A stretch of DNA of 64,000 nucleotides from Desmonostoc muscorum FACHB-395 (GCF_014698035.1 NZ_JACJSF010000030.1:25817-89816); one strand, 5' to 3'; shown: positions 9,501 through 18,000, counted from the first letter of the stretch. The notes: generated by a model from the letters alone, not told the origin. Program-made: numbers and translations.

Positions 9501-9961
9501 ACTCTACCTCCGCCAAAAAAAATCCTCCGCCAAAAGACTCTAGTCGCGTTCAGCAACCAGCTACTCCTAGTTACAACCAGCAAATTTCGCCTCCAGCGCC
9601 AGTACCACAGCCAGCAACGCCAGCACCAGCACCATTCAAAACCGAGCCGCTAGCAAAAAATGGAAATGGGGTAAATGGAAATGGAATAAATGGAAATGGA
9701 AATGGAATAAATGGAAATGGAGTAAATGGAAATGGAGTAAATGGAAATGGGGCAAATAGAAATGGGGCGCAAACTTTGCCTCCACCGCCACAACGAACAC
9801 CTGCACCTGATTGGGAAATTGATGAAGTAGCGATCGCTGCTCAACGTCTAGCAGAATTCTTCAACGGACAAATTATCCGTTTCACTGAGGATTCAACAGA
9901 ATTCTCCGATTCCATAGCTACACCTGAATGGGTAGAGGAATCAGAAGTTGATGATGAGTGA
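6560..9961 (+). CDS. dnaX: DNA polymerase III gamma/tau subunit, intein-containing precursor
   Basis: Clamp-loader ATPase of the replicative polymerase. Start ATG 6560 gives the family N-terminus MSYEPLHHKYRPKSF. The precursor has 1133 residues. Walker A is GPRGTGKT (residues 45-52), the zinc-binding cysteines are 64, 75, 78 and 81, and Walker B is VYVIDE (124-129). An intein of 430 residues follows directly after the Walker B glutamate (residues 130-559); the host sequence resumes as CHMLSTQAFNALLKTLEEPP. Sensor 1 (ATTDP) and the arginine-finger region (SRCQRFDFR) follow. After the AAA+ core and lid come long proline/glutamine-rich linkers, a tau-like domain (about 905-970) and an Asn-Gly repeat tract. 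Unspliced protein could not form a working ATPase site, so splicing is presumably required for viability. After splicing the host protein is about 703 residues. Confidence 0.96.
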   Translation: MSYEPLHHKYRPKSFAELVGQEAIATTLTNAIGTSKIAPAYLFTGPRGTGKTSSARILAKSLNCLKSDRPTAEPCGVCDVCQGITKGYALDVIEIDAASNTGVDNIRELIEKAQFAPVQCRYKVYVIDECLTGDSLVLTDEGLQRIDDPKIKDKKVLSYNDSLGKWEFKKVVRWLDQGERQTLVIKTTNREIRCTGNHLIRTNQGWLPAKDVKEGVKILSPVNGDAASSFTNLVLMDVPEDLLADTSLKAIHLGKNHTTWNLSLNKPNYSDLSVLAGAEKSSISQPFYKKKDEESSASSLVGKNIHIKKDTESGNLEQKSSLRMRQLSSQTHLDLSTEPYLEIALSVIPINTADSPDCVGHTQKSSKNGWNTKLIALKNCVQNCELQITKDTETSQLPVTPLVIPNSKMSWKSLNQMGIKSSSLWTGLIELPQKDLLGGTWMMAHSVSVHKEVHKFNCIQKDSLAQKINSLPVGLQQWDIQLQQSFTPEVVQARHTTTSRWVQAPVENGWQTLNNIPSPQWITSLETVESVHLAGVERVYDIEVADNHNFVANGLLVHNCHMLSTQAFNALLKTLEEPPRHVVFVLATTDPQRVLPTIISRCQRFDFRRIQLEAMVKHLSAIAFKESIHISPEAVTLVAQLSQGGLRDAESLLDQLGLLAGEVTPDRVWDLVGTVSEQDLLGLLNAIAQDKPEAVLDSTHKILDRGREPLILLQNLAAFYRDLLIAKTAPNRHDLVACTEQTWTALVEFAQYFDMSVILAGQEHLRKAEVQIKNSTQPRLWLEVTLLGLLPSATTNIQPQAPNIAPRVNPPAVSPSYPPAVTQNYAVSSLPVAEPQTNHNSTNHHVAIAQNQPVTSSGAVEQQTNHNSAANSVSPPTPEPVAVPVSPAIVEPVISEVVGEAEYDLTQVWQQVLANLQPKSRQEMLRQMSQLIEFDGVMARIAIKQAWYDKGKSYLPMITEAFQQTFQREIQINIEKGISSNSTSAKKNPPPKDSSRVQQPATPSYNQQISPPAPVPQPATPAPAPFKTEPLAKNGNGVNGNGINGNGNGINGNGVNGNGVNGNGANRNGAQTLPPPPQRTPAPDWEIDEVAIAAQRLAEFFNGQIIRFTEDSTEFSDSIATPEWVEESEVDDE
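6947..8236 (+). mobile_element. DnaX intein (430 residues) with out-of-frame endonuclease gene
   Basis: The boundaries are clear from splicing motifs. Block A starts CLTGDSLVLTDEG right after host residues VYVIDE; block B is CTGNHLIRTNQGWLPA; block F is VYDIEVADNHNFVA; block G is NGLLVHN followed by host Cys. All catalytic residues are present: Cys1, the TxxH-type block B histidine, penultimate His, terminal Asn and +1 Cys. Between blocks B and F the splicing frame runs about 310 codons of Ser/Lys/Gln-rich sequence without LAGLIDADG or HNH motifs. The endonuclease is instead in another frame (7174-8169). DnaX inteins are known from cyanobacteria (Synechocystis Ssp DnaX, which I recall as the same length). 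Confidence 0.95.
7174..8169 (+). CDS. LAGLIDADG homing endonuclease nested out of frame in the dnaX intein
   Basis: A 331-residue protein encoded entirely inside dnaX but in the -1 frame relative to it. Both LAGLIDADG helices are present: LGLIYGTLLGDCSI (about 128-141) and GLAWWYMDDGSL (about 230-241), each ending in the catalytic acidic residue. The N-terminus has two cysteine/histidine modules (CEWGCG with GHQF at about 17-42; CACGCGEK with GHGIW at about 69-108) resembling the CxCGCG zinc modules of free-standing homing endonucleases. It begins at ATG 7174, 10 nt after AGGA (7160-7163); a TAG at 7159-7161 closes the frame upstream. It stops at TGA 8167-8169, just before intein block F. Expected role: cleaving intein-less dnaX alleles to spread the element. 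Expression mode (internal initiation or frameshift) is not proven. Confidence 0.9.
   Translation: MATSKGRKRRSEDTIPCEWGCGILIYKFGIDGRTRRFVSGHQFKGNTSGQKSYDLESILKQAELLRPFCACGCGEKLDIPTFLQKKGRGIISIQSRWEKHPYKKGHGIWKLRTEKFLADAAVIQPNALGLIYGTLLGDCSISYPNKYSRFPRLCWTHSEKQQEWLEYKAYRLEELRPKLRITDNKGYGNISVTCNTACHPQLKDVLEIVKPNGDKKLVSMDWLNRITPEGLAWWYMDDGSLSLSPQGSPQIQLHTEGFSGAENQLIASWLTAMGYSVATKFYTRSSTGKTYYYIQMGASTSRKWLADLKQYSIPSMDYKFGDSRICSPRWG
9657..9762 (+). repeat. Asn-Gly coding microsatellite in dnaX
   Basis: Tandem units of AATGGAAATGGAGTAAATGG encode an NGNGVNGNGINGNG tract in the tau-type linker. The near-perfect DNA repetition suggests slippage-driven length variation. It lies in a region expected to be a flexible linker, so length change is probably tolerated. 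Confidence 0.8.
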
Positions 9962-10078
9962 CAATTAAAGCATTGCGTGAAGCACGGGGTTTAAAACCCA
10001 TTCTTCTGATAAAAAAATGCAAAATTATTTTTGGTAATTTTGCATTTTTAATTTTTAATTTTTAATTCCCCAAAGGGG

Positions 10079-11485
10079 CTATTCCACATGCCCCGTATGC
10101 AAGGTTTTCACCCATTTTAGGCGCTTTGGTCTTACCGACATCCGGGCAGTAGTACTGCTCATGACGACCAACCAGTGCAACATATATAAACTGCCACGCA
10201 GGGTTTGCACCAGCATCGTAAGATATGTAGAAAGTGAGAATTTCTGATCTTGACGTATGCGCGTTAGACCTGTGTACATCCCTACCATCGACATGGTAAC
10301 GGACAAGCCTGTAATGGGACTTAACATTGGTGGACGATGACGCGCGATCGCCATCAACAAATCTGGTACTGCTGCTGTAGGTAAGATATACATAATCAGC
10401 ATAAAAATCAGCAAATCCCAGCTTTTGCGAGTTCCCATGCGGTTTTTGAGAATTAAATCCCAATAATCCAGATAGCGTTGATAACCGCCTTCTGCCCATC
10501 GGTTGCGTTGATGCCAAAGTGCGATCGCATTTGTCACACCTTCTTCTTGCACAGCTGGATGGAAAACACACTCAATATCCCACTTATCCAAATGCAAGCG
10601 GATTGTCAAATCCAAATCATCGGTAATAGTTTCCTCATTCCAGCCACCGCAGCTTTCCAAGGCTGAACGCCGGACAAATTGACCATTACCCCGCAGTTCG
10701 CCGATACCGCCAAGGGCAGTGCGCTGTTGCTGAAACCAGGTATCAAGGGCCATTTCGGCCATTTGCCCCTTAGTCCAAAAATTATCTTTGGCGTTGGCGA
10801 TCGCTTTTCGCACCTGCACCGCCCCCACCTTTTCTCTTTGGAATAAAGGTATTACCTGTTGCAGCAAATCTGGTGTCACTTGGGCATCAGCATCAAATAC
10901 TGCTATGATGTCGCCCTTTGTCAGAGGTAACACCTGATTCAACGCCCCTGATTTGCCGCCACTAGCTTCTGCTGAACGCCTTAATACTTTCAGTTGCTCG
11001 TGTTTCTGTTCTAGTTCTGCTAATAAATGTGGCGTGCTATCACTGCTGTGATCGTCAATAATCCATACTTCATACTGCCCACCTGGATATTCCAGGTTAC
11101 AAAGATTTTTGACTAATTTTGCAATTACTGCTTCTTCATTTTTCGCAGCTACTAATACAGATACAAAGGGCAAATCTCCCTGTATTTCTTTTGGATAGCG
11201 ACGAGATTTAGTAAACACGACCACCAAGGCATGAAATCCTAGAATAGTGGTCAGTCCTAGAATAAATATGGAAGCCCAAGAAACTAAATGTAGAGCGATC
11301 GTGCCACTCCAGACGATAGTCAAGACTAGAGCTGCTTTGCCTCTACGACCTTGAAACCGGGATGGTAGAGACATAGGATCTGTCTCTAACACTGACTCCT
11401 CATCTACTGATAGGTCAGACAACAAGGAGTTGAGCGGATCAAGCTCTTGATAAGAATCTTCTTCGGGCCAGGAATTCGCTGGCAT
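10079..11485 (-). CDS. mgdA: Family 2 membrane glycosyltransferase, probable monoglucosyldiacylglycerol synthase
   Basis: Protein of 468 residues. After an acidic N-terminus there are two transmembrane segments (about 50-90), then a GT-A domain with the processive GT2 signature: VAAKNEE, DDHSSD (UDP-sugar binding), DADAQV, TDDLDL and QRNRW. At least three more hydrophobic segments follow, and the end is RPKRLKWVKT. The overall plan, including LLSDLSVDEES and RFQGRRGKAALVLT near the start, resembles the cyanobacterial Sll1377 group, which makes monoglucosyldiacylglycerol, the first glycolipid on the way to thylakoid galactolipids. That specific assignment rests on remembered similarity; the GT2 assignment is firm. 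The convergent partner is dnaX. Expected location is the plasma or thylakoid membrane with the catalytic domain in the cytoplasm. Confidence 0.78.
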   Translation of the reverse strand: MPANSWPEEDSYQELDPLNSLLSDLSVDEESVLETDPMSLPSRFQGRRGKAALVLTIVWSGTIALHLVSWASIFILGLTTILGFHALVVVFTKSRRYPKEIQGDLPFVSVLVAAKNEEAVIAKLVKNLCNLEYPGGQYEVWIIDDHSSDSTPHLLAELEQKHEQLKVLRRSAEASGGKSGALNQVLPLTKGDIIAVFDADAQVTPDLLQQVIPLFQREKVGAVQVRKAIANAKDNFWTKGQMAEMALDTWFQQQRTALGGIGELRGNGQFVRRSALESCGGWNEETITDDLDLTIRLHLDKWDIECVFHPAVQEEGVTNAIALWHQRNRWAEGGYQRYLDYWDLILKNRMGTRKSWDLLIFMLIMYILPTAAVPDLLMAIARHRPPMLSPITGLSVTMSMVGMYTGLTRIRQDQKFSLSTYLTMLVQTLRGSLYMLHWLVVMSSTTARMSVRPKRLKWVKTLHTGHVE

Positions 11486-12169
11486 AGGTTAGGTTGCTTG
11501 ATTCAAAAACCAGTATTTGTCTACAGTTAGTAATTTTACGGACAAATATCCCTAAGCTACTTTTCCCGATTTTAATCGGAATGGGTAAACTGCAATACCC
11601 GCTATCCCTAAGCCAAAAGCCGCCGGGACTACTTTTGTTCTGACTGTCACTCTGGGTAATTACTTAGCATTAACCACGTTTGCTACTCTTAGACAGAGGC
11701 TTGATTCCTTTGATACCCACTTGGGCAGGAAGCTTGTAGAGTCGGAATTTCTCTAATGAGAATTCCGGTTTAGGCAAAGTGATACCAAGGTGACAGCAGC
11801 TTATTGTTGGAAGAAACAGCAATAATAACATCCACAACTTTATAGTGTGGGTTTTTCATGTTATGTTATTGCGCCCAGCTGCGATCAAAGTTAATGCAGC
11901 CTTATTGTAACCGAAATTTTAATATTTCTTAGCAGTAACTTCATTTATGGAGTATGAGAAGAGGCAGAGGGGCTGGGCGCGGGGAGCAGGGGACAAGAGG
12001 TGAGAACTTGAAACAAGTCTTTCCCCTTGTCCCCAATTCCCTTGTCCCCAAGTCCTCTTCCCAATTCCTACTCCCTCTTTCTACCATGTGCTTTAGACAC
12101 ATCTTTTGGGAACACTACTAACATCCACTAATATCCCTAGTTGCCAACTAACTTGAGGAATATTTAACC
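11486..12169. other. Intergenic region upstream of the glycosyltransferase and ebsA
   Basis: Divergent promoter region of 684 bp. No gene was recognised. Positions 11955-12075 hold copy A of a dispersed GGGGACAAGG repeat. A short imperfect hairpin at 11833-11862 (CCACAAC, GTGTGGG followed by TTTTT) could be a small terminator or attenuator for a transcript running toward ebsA. Confidence 0.5.
11955..12075. repeat. Dispersed CCTTGTCCCC repeat, copy A
   Basis: Contains the invariant 26-bp core (11997-12022; begins GAGGTGAGAACTTG) flanked by GGGGACAAG and CCTTGTCCCC units. Flanks and core together fold as a long imperfect hairpin. The same core is found at 18061-18086, 33580-33605 and 59481-59506. 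Confidence 0.8.
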
Positions 12170-12544
12170 ATGTCTATTGAGCAACTCCAGCCTGCTAATC
12201 AACAACAAGCCAGTGTTTACTTACCTTACGTCCAAGGCACTAAGCGCAATTTTTTACCCTATGCCATCAGTCTTTATCAAAAAGGGGTTTTGGAGGGACA
12301 CCGAAAGATAGAAGCTAGTGAACATGTTCCCTTTGTCGCGTCTTGGAATGTTGCTACTTTACCCTCAGACTTAACCCGTTGCCGAATTCAGTTTGATGGC
12401 AATGCTGACTTGAGTTACGAACTTATGATGGCCAGTTTCGAGTTTATTAATTTTTTAATTGAAGTTATGGACAACTATAAACGCCATCGTTTGACCGATT
12501 TCTCACAACCGTTTTACCGCAAGCTACTGCGTATAGATGATTGA
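12170..12544 (+). CDS. ebsA: Probable type IV pilus biogenesis protein EbsA
   Basis: Small soluble protein of 124 residues with no signal peptide or membrane segment. The pattern VYLPYVQGTKRNFLPYAISL, then EGHRKIEASEHVPFVASWNV, DLTRCRIQFDGNADLSYE and YRKLLR matches my memory of the cyanobacterial EbsA family, which is needed for type IV pilus assembly and for biofilm self-suppression in Synechococcus. A GGA-containing ribosome site lies just upstream (TTGAGGAATATTTAACC). It is a single-gene unit ended by a strong terminator. Confidence 0.6.
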   Translation: MSIEQLQPANQQQASVYLPYVQGTKRNFLPYAISLYQKGVLEGHRKIEASEHVPFVASWNVATLPSDLTRCRIQFDGNADLSYELMMASFEFINFLIEVMDNYKRHRLTDFSQPFYRKLLRIDD

Positions 12545-12550
12545 TTAAAC

Positions 12551-12585
12551 ACGAGCCGAACTAGCAAAAGTTCGGCTCGTTTTTA
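12551..12585 (+). terminator. Rho-independent terminator after ebsA
   Basis: Perfect 12-bp stem (ACGAGCCGAACT, 12551-12562, with its complement at 12569-12580) followed by a run of T. It starts 7 bp past the ebsA stop. Confidence 0.9.
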
Positions 12586-12621
12586 AAACTATCCTGTGTG
12601 ATTATAAAACTTACCAGCCTT

Positions 12622-13437
12622 TCACCTTAAAAACATCTTCTTAGGGCGGATGTCTTTTTTTCTTTTCAAAACCATACCAAAACCAGCTACCAAAAAAGTG
12701 CCGAGAACGCTAGCGGGTTCTGGAATAGAAGTTTCATCAATAGGTACTTTGATTCTTAAATTGGCCAGGGTAGCGTTAGTGATGTTCAAAGATGTTACAG
12801 TTGGCGAACCTGGGATATCAGACTGGAAATCAAAGACTGTGGGAGTTGAGCTACCATTGCGATCGCTATATCGCACTCCATATCCACTTACTTCAAAGGT
12901 GCCTTGATACTGCTTTCCGGTGTCTGGATCGGTGACAGTACCACTGTATAAGGCTTTTATGAAATTAAATTCATCCTGAACTACTCCTTGAAATTTGGTT
13001 CCTGCTAATTGTCCTTGGTATTTATAGGGTGTCAACTGACCACCAGAGAGAACCGGCGATGTGAGAACACCATCGAACGAGGCAAAGGGAATACCTTTAA
13101 AGTCAACAAAGTAATGCAGACTTCCATCAGAGCGTGTTTCTACCTGTAAATAGTCTGACTGGTATACAGGAACATAATTAGGATTATTATTAGTACCTAA
13201 GTTCCGGTAATAAGTTCCAGTATCATCCGTATCAATACGAGTAATACTGTTATTGAAATTGGGATTATTTCTGGGAAGTTCGATTGTTCCTGATAATGTG
13301 CCAGTGCTTTCAATTGTGATGAATTGAGCGGCGAAAGCACTTGCTCCACTTAAAGCGATCGTCACTGCTGCTAAACAACTGCCACTAAGAATTGTACAAC
13401 CTAGCTTAATCCCTGATGAACTTACTTTCATTAACAA
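12622..13437 (-). CDS. Exported PEP-CTERM domain protein
   Basis: Protein of 271 residues. An N-terminal signal peptide (hydrophobic 12-36, ending SGASAFAA) leads into a beta-rich, Asn/Thr/Gly-rich body without a recognised domain. The C-terminus is a PEP-CTERM sorting signal: PEPASVLGTFLVAGFGMVL followed by a KRKK cluster. Such tails are recognised by an exosortase-like system and are associated with outer envelope or exopolysaccharide matrix proteins; cyanobacteria carry many. Its single-gene context gives no further clue. The call as a sorted extracellular protein is firm; the role is unknown. Confidence 0.85.
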   Translation of the reverse strand: MLMKVSSSGIKLGCTILSGSCLAAVTIALSGASAFAAQFITIESTGTLSGTIELPRNNPNFNNSITRIDTDDTGTYYRNLGTNNNPNYVPVYQSDYLQVETRSDGSLHYFVDFKGIPFASFDGVLTSPVLSGGQLTPYKYQGQLAGTKFQGVVQDEFNFIKALYSGTVTDPDTGKQYQGTFEVSGYGVRYSDRNGSSTPTVFDFQSDIPGSPTVTSLNITNATLANLRIKVPIDETSIPEPASVLGTFLVAGFGMVLKRKKDIRPKKMFLR

Positions 13438-13565
13438 CTTGCTCCTTGAAGCGCCGATAAAAACACACCTAATGCGCTGAGATTTATTTAAAATTTTTCT
13501 CAGGCACAGTTTATTATTCCCAAGTTTGTGAAGTAAGCTTCATCGAAAAAAAGTCTTGTCAATCG

Positions 13566-13763
13566 CTATGCCAAACATCGATATAATTCGGCATTTTTCT
13601 TCAGCACATAGTTGGTTGCTTGAGTAAACTCGCTCGTTGGCTGACTGAGCCAGTCTTCTATCCTGGCACGTAACAAATCTTCAAGCGAGATACCACTCTC
13701 TTGTGCTAATGTTTGCAGCTTCTGCAATTGTTCATCGGAAATGTTGATCGTGATGGAAGCCAC
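13566..13763 (-). CDS. Small ribbon-helix-helix-like protein, orphan antitoxin type
   Basis: Protein of 65 residues starting VASITINISDEQLQKLQTLA, then GISLEDLLRARIEDWL. The beta strand plus two helices resemble CopG/VapB-type antitoxins that bind DNA as dimers. Start: GTG at 13761-13763, chosen because AAGGAG lies 8 nt before it; an earlier ATG at 13817 would have no such site. No toxin gene follows on the same strand, so it is an orphan or the partner has been lost. Family call is moderate. Confidence 0.55.
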   Translation of the reverse strand: MASITINISDEQLQKLQTLAQESGISLEDLLRARIEDWLSQPTSEFTQATNYVLKKNAELYRCLA

Positions 13764-14083
13764 AGCCTTTACTCCTTGAATGCTAGGAAAGTGTAGCATT
13801 ACTGATATTTTAGGCATTCTGGCAGGCGATCGCTATCTTTAGCGTTACTTGCGATCGCAGAACGTGTCGAAGATAATCGCTCCCGATCTGCCAAAATCTA
13901 ATTAAAAAGCGATCGTAATTTATAAACACCAGTTAGTTTGCCATCTCCTCAGCCGAAAGAGTAGCAACCAACTTGAGCAACCCTTGTAACTGTTGCCCTA
14001 GCGAATGAAGACGATAGACTTTGTTATAAGAGTAATTTTTGCAAAAGCTCGAATTTCCCAACATTTCAAAGCAGGTATGGGTA

Positions 14084-16003
14084 ATGGTGCGATTAAAACC
14101 GTGGCAGTGGGTCGTGTTGGCAATCCCGATCGCGTTTATCATTATTTTCTTACTGGTAGCCGCCGGTTCACAAATTCATGCGTGGGGTATTAGTTGGATT
14201 TGGGGTGTGTTTACCCTTTTATTCGTTGGTTGGCGCTGGCTACTCGTAAAATGGACTCAACCAGCTGTTAACCAAGTAGAAGCTGTATTGGCTCAAGTTC
14301 AAGAAGAATTAGAATCGGCAGTAGAGGATACAGTTAGACCACCAGCAGGAAGTGATGTCACAAAGCTTGCAGAAACCGCACTCCAAGAGATTCTACAAGC
14401 GTCACAAAGTGATCGCCCAATTTGGGAAGACTGGCAAACTTTTTGGACGCGATGCCAGGATTTAGTTGTAGCGATCGCTCATATCTACAATCCTCAAATT
14501 CAATATCCCCTGCTGAATATTTACGTCCCCCAGGCTTACGGGCTGATTCGGGGAACGGTGGATGATATGGATCAGTGGATGCAAAAATTATCCCCAGTTC
14601 TTAATCAGGTGACGGTTGGACAAGCATACCAAGGATATGAAGTCTACCGAAAGTTGGAACCATCGGCTCGAAAATTTTGGAAAGCTTGGAACTGGGCACA
14701 GTGGCTTTTAAATCCGGTGGCGGCGGTGGCAAAACAAGCCAGCCAGGGTTCTAGTAACCAAGCAACTCAGCAATTATTGGGGAATTTGAATCAGTTATTT
14801 CGGGAAGCTGCCCTGAAAAACTTGTGTCGGCAAGCGATCGCACTCTACGGGCGTAGCAAATTACCAGTTTCAGCAACCGTAGTATCAACACCAACTTTAC
14901 CCAAGGCAAAAACCCAAACACTGCGAGAAATACTGACTCAAACTCAATCAGCCGAGGTAGTTGAGCAAAAACCCGTGAATATTCTGCTGGTGGGGCGCAC
15001 AGGTTCAGGAAAAAGTAGCCTGATTAACACGCTATTTCAGGCAGATTTAGCAGCCGTTGATGTTTTGCCCACTACGGATCGCATTCAAAATTATCAATGG
15101 CAAACTCAAAGTGGTGAAACCTTGACGCTTTTGGATACGCCTGGTTACGAACAAGTCAACCATGCCGATCTGCGAAACCTGGTGCTTGATTATGCTATCG
15201 ATGCAGATTTGCTGCTGTTAGTCACCCCTGCCCTCGATCCTGCCCTGCAAATGGATGTAGACTTTCTGCAAGATATCAAAGCAGAAGTTGCAGATTTACC
15301 TGCGATCGCGATCGTCACTCAGGTAGATCGGTTGCGTCCCATCCGTGAATGGCAACCGCCTTATGATTGGGAATGGGGCGAACGTCCAAAAGAAGTTGCC
15401 ATTCGGGAAGCTACTGAGTATCGCGCCAAATTACTGGGAAACTTCTGTAATCTAGTTCTACCAATGGTTACGGGTGACAGCAAAACAGGGCGAGTTGCTT
15501 GGGGAGTGGAGGCGCTTTCATTGGGATTAGTAGATGCGATCGCACCTACAAAACAACTCCGTCTCGCCCGCTTTTTGCGTAATCTCGAAGCCCGTACTGT
15601 CGCCGCCGCCAAAATCATCGACCACTATACCTTCCAGATGGCGACAACACAGGGACTAACGGCATTGCTCAAAAGTCCTGTCCTCCAGTTTGTTTCTACG
15701 CTCTCAACTGGATCTCCAACCCTAGCCTATCTTCTGGCAGAGCAAATTCCTGTGGAACAGTTGCCAATTGTGATTGGCAAACTCCAAATGGCTTATGAGC
15801 TTTTCTCGCTCTTGAATACAGCTAACTCTAACCCGCTCAACTTTGAATTACTATCTCTCTGGCCGCTACTGCTAGAAAATTCCACTTCACCCGATCGCAA
15901 TGCCTGGGCATTTGGTCACGCTCTAGTCGAGTACTGGACTCAGAATCTAACGGTTGAAAAACTCCGGGAGCGATTTGAGTATTATTTGGCGATCGCTAAA
16001 TAA
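14084..16003 (+). CDS. Membrane-anchored Era/dynamin-like GTPase
   Basis: Protein of 639 residues from ATG 14084 (an in-frame TTG at 14039 is less likely; an AGG-containing site lies before the ATG). Two hydrophobic segments near the N-terminus (WVVLAIPIAFIIIFLLVAAG and WGISWIWGVFTLLFVGW) anchor it in a membrane. After a helical region of about 230 residues comes the G domain: G1 GRTGSGKSSL, G3 LDTPGYEQ, G4 TQVDRL. The C-terminal 200 residues are helical. This plan is shared by cyanobacterial GTPases of the YcjX/dynamin-related sort thought to act at membranes, but I cannot name a specific function. It stands alone on its strand. Confidence 0.75.
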   Translation: MVRLKPWQWVVLAIPIAFIIIFLLVAAGSQIHAWGISWIWGVFTLLFVGWRWLLVKWTQPAVNQVEAVLAQVQEELESAVEDTVRPPAGSDVTKLAETALQEILQASQSDRPIWEDWQTFWTRCQDLVVAIAHIYNPQIQYPLLNIYVPQAYGLIRGTVDDMDQWMQKLSPVLNQVTVGQAYQGYEVYRKLEPSARKFWKAWNWAQWLLNPVAAVAKQASQGSSNQATQQLLGNLNQLFREAALKNLCRQAIALYGRSKLPVSATVVSTPTLPKAKTQTLREILTQTQSAEVVEQKPVNILLVGRTGSGKSSLINTLFQADLAAVDVLPTTDRIQNYQWQTQSGETLTLLDTPGYEQVNHADLRNLVLDYAIDADLLLLVTPALDPALQMDVDFLQDIKAEVADLPAIAIVTQVDRLRPIREWQPPYDWEWGERPKEVAIREATEYRAKLLGNFCNLVLPMVTGDSKTGRVAWGVEALSLGLVDAIAPTKQLRLARFLRNLEARTVAAAKIIDHYTFQMATTQGLTALLKSPVLQFVSTLSTGSPTLAYLLAEQIPVEQLPIVIGKLQMAYELFSLLNTANSNPLNFELLSLWPLLLENSTSPDRNAWAFGHALVEYWTQNLTVEKLRERFEYYLAIAK

Positions 16004-16313
16004 TTTGTCTGCCTTGAGTAAGTAATATCTGCATCTTCCATTCTGCTACGCCTAAATAGCGAATTTGCTAGCCATACTTGCTTAGTCTTATTAAGTACTA
16101 TGAACTCCATTGGTACTGAGTTTTAACTAGAATATTTACTTAGTTTTTGAAAAAATTTTATACTCCTAAATAGGAAATAGGAGAACAAAAAATGCCGTAA
16201 TATCTCTTAGCTTTTAACATCAAAGTTAAGATTACGATTAAGAGTAGCTGTCTACTAAAACCTACTGCTTTAACTAAGTTTTTACCAAACATCCTTTTTG
16301 TTCGGAGTTATTT
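16004..16313. other. Intergenic, promoter region of hybrid kinase
   Basis: AT-rich stretch of 310 bp; nothing recognised except a plausible ribosome site (GGAG, 16302-16305) before the kinase start. Confidence 0.5.
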
Positions 16314-17987
16314 ATGAAAAATATATTACAAACCTCCATCTCTGAAGAACAAAATTTACATCAGAGCTATAGTATTTCATCTTACAATCGGCTGCTTTTA
16401 GTCGTGAAAGATTTGGCTTGTGTGCGGACTATTGAGGAAATTATTGAGATTGTGCGTTTGGCAGCCCGCGATCTCACAAATGCTGATGGAGTAACTTTTG
16501 TACTGCGGGATGGTGAATGCTGCCACTATGTTGATGAAAACGCCATCGGCCCGCTTTGGAAAGGTATGCGTTTTCCGCTCAAGTCTTGCATCTCCGGTTG
16601 GGCAATGCTCAATAAACAAGCAGCCGTGATTGAGGACATTTACCAGGATGCAAGAATTCCTATTGATGCTTATAAAGTGACTTTTGTCAAAAGTTTAGTG
16701 ATGCTTCCTATACGGATTGCCGATCCACTGGGTGCGATCGGAGCCTACTGGAGTACACCACACCTAGCCACATCTGAAGAAATAGAACTGCTTGAGATTT
16801 TGACCGACACTACGGCAGTGGCGATCGCGAACGTTCAACTTTTCCAGAAACTTACGAACCAAAACGCCCTCAAAGACAAATTCATTGCGATGTTAGCTCA
16901 CGAGTTGAGGAATCCTGTTGCCCCCATCTCGAACGGGGTTCAGCTTCTCAAATTGAAGCTGGGCGAGACTGGTGCAGTTGGAGAAACAGTTTTAATGATG
17001 CAGCACCAGATTAAGCACCTCTCGAAATTAATCGATGAGTTACTCGATGTATCGTCCATCACTTACGGGAAGATTTCATTAAACCTTGAGAAGGTTAATC
17101 TAGTGGAATTGGTTCGCCAAAGCCTCAATAACCATGCACAAGCAATTAAGAGATCGAACCTTAACGTAGTACAAGACCTGCCAAACAAGCCCGTGTGGGC
17201 TTATGTTGACTCTACCCGCTTCTTTCAAATATTTGGAAACCTTCTTGATAACGCCTTAAAGTTTTCAAAACCAGATGGGACGATCTGGGTGGATCTCTCA
17301 TATATTCCAGGTGAAAATGGCTCAGGCAGTTTAGCAGCTTTATCTGTAAGAGACTCAGGCATGGGGATAGAGCCGACAATTTTACCAGAACTCTTCGAGC
17401 CTTTTACCCAGGCCGATCGCAGTTTAGACCGTTCGAGAGGCGGGCTAGGTTTGGGACTCTCGGTAGTAAAAAGTCTTGTGGAACTTCATGGTGGTAATGT
17501 TGAAGCCTCAAGTAGAGGGATCAATTTGGGAGCAGAATTCAAAGTTACTCTCCCTGTATGCGAAGAGATTGCAACCTTGGACAACGACCTGGAGATTATG
17601 GAGACGGCTAAAAAATCGTTGAAGATTTTAGTTATTGAAGATAATGACGATTCTGCTACAACATTAAAAGCAGTACTTGAGCATTTCGGGCATGAAGTTT
17701 CCATTGCCAAGAATGGAATTTCAGGTGTACAAACTGCAAAAGAGTTGGAGCCTCATGTGATTATTTGTGACATCGGACTACCCGAAATGGATGGATTCGC
17801 CGTTGCACAGGAACTGAGTAAAGACTCTAAACTTAGTCGCTCAATTCTGATTGCGCTCACCGGTTACAGTGGCCAGGAAGATAAGGAACTTGCGCTTAAG
17901 TCTGGTTTTAAATGCCACTTGACCAAGCCTGTGGACTTTGAAATACTTACAGCAGAAATTGATCGATACTTTCTGGTGAGTGCGTAA
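16314..17987 (+). CDS. GAF-domain hybrid sensor histidine kinase with receiver
   Basis: Cytoplasmic protein of 557 residues with no membrane segment. Order: GAF sensor domain (about 36-175), HisKA dimerisation domain with phospho-acceptor His196 (MLAHELRNP), HATPase domain (N box NLLDNALKFS about 309-318, G1 DSGMGIE, G2 GGLGLGLSVV), and a C-terminal receiver (about 436-552) with acidic pair ED at 442-443, phospho-acceptor Asp486 (CDIGLPEMDG) and Lys in LTKP. The GAF domain lacks an obvious bilin-binding cysteine in the usual place, so the ligand is unknown. The phosphate would pass to the fused receiver, and no output domain or dedicated regulator gene lies nearby. A GGAG site precedes the ATG. 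Confidence 0.9.
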   Translation: MKNILQTSISEEQNLHQSYSISSYNRLLLVVKDLACVRTIEEIIEIVRLAARDLTNADGVTFVLRDGECCHYVDENAIGPLWKGMRFPLKSCISGWAMLNKQAAVIEDIYQDARIPIDAYKVTFVKSLVMLPIRIADPLGAIGAYWSTPHLATSEEIELLEILTDTTAVAIANVQLFQKLTNQNALKDKFIAMLAHELRNPVAPISNGVQLLKLKLGETGAVGETVLMMQHQIKHLSKLIDELLDVSSITYGKISLNLEKVNLVELVRQSLNNHAQAIKRSNLNVVQDLPNKPVWAYVDSTRFFQIFGNLLDNALKFSKPDGTIWVDLSYIPGENGSGSLAALSVRDSGMGIEPTILPELFEPFTQADRSLDRSRGGLGLGLSVVKSLVELHGGNVEASSRGINLGAEFKVTLPVCEEIATLDNDLEIMETAKKSLKILVIEDNDDSATTLKAVLEHFGHEVSIAKNGISGVQTAKELEPHVIICDIGLPEMDGFAVAQELSKDSKLSRSILIALTGYSGQEDKELALKSGFKCHLTKPVDFEILTAEIDRYFLVSA

Positions 17988-18000
17988 AGTTGCCCGTCGT

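Noticed and set aside
9650..9844. - strand frame rich in Ile-Ser repeats
   Set aside because: Antisense of the Asn-Gly tract in dnaX.
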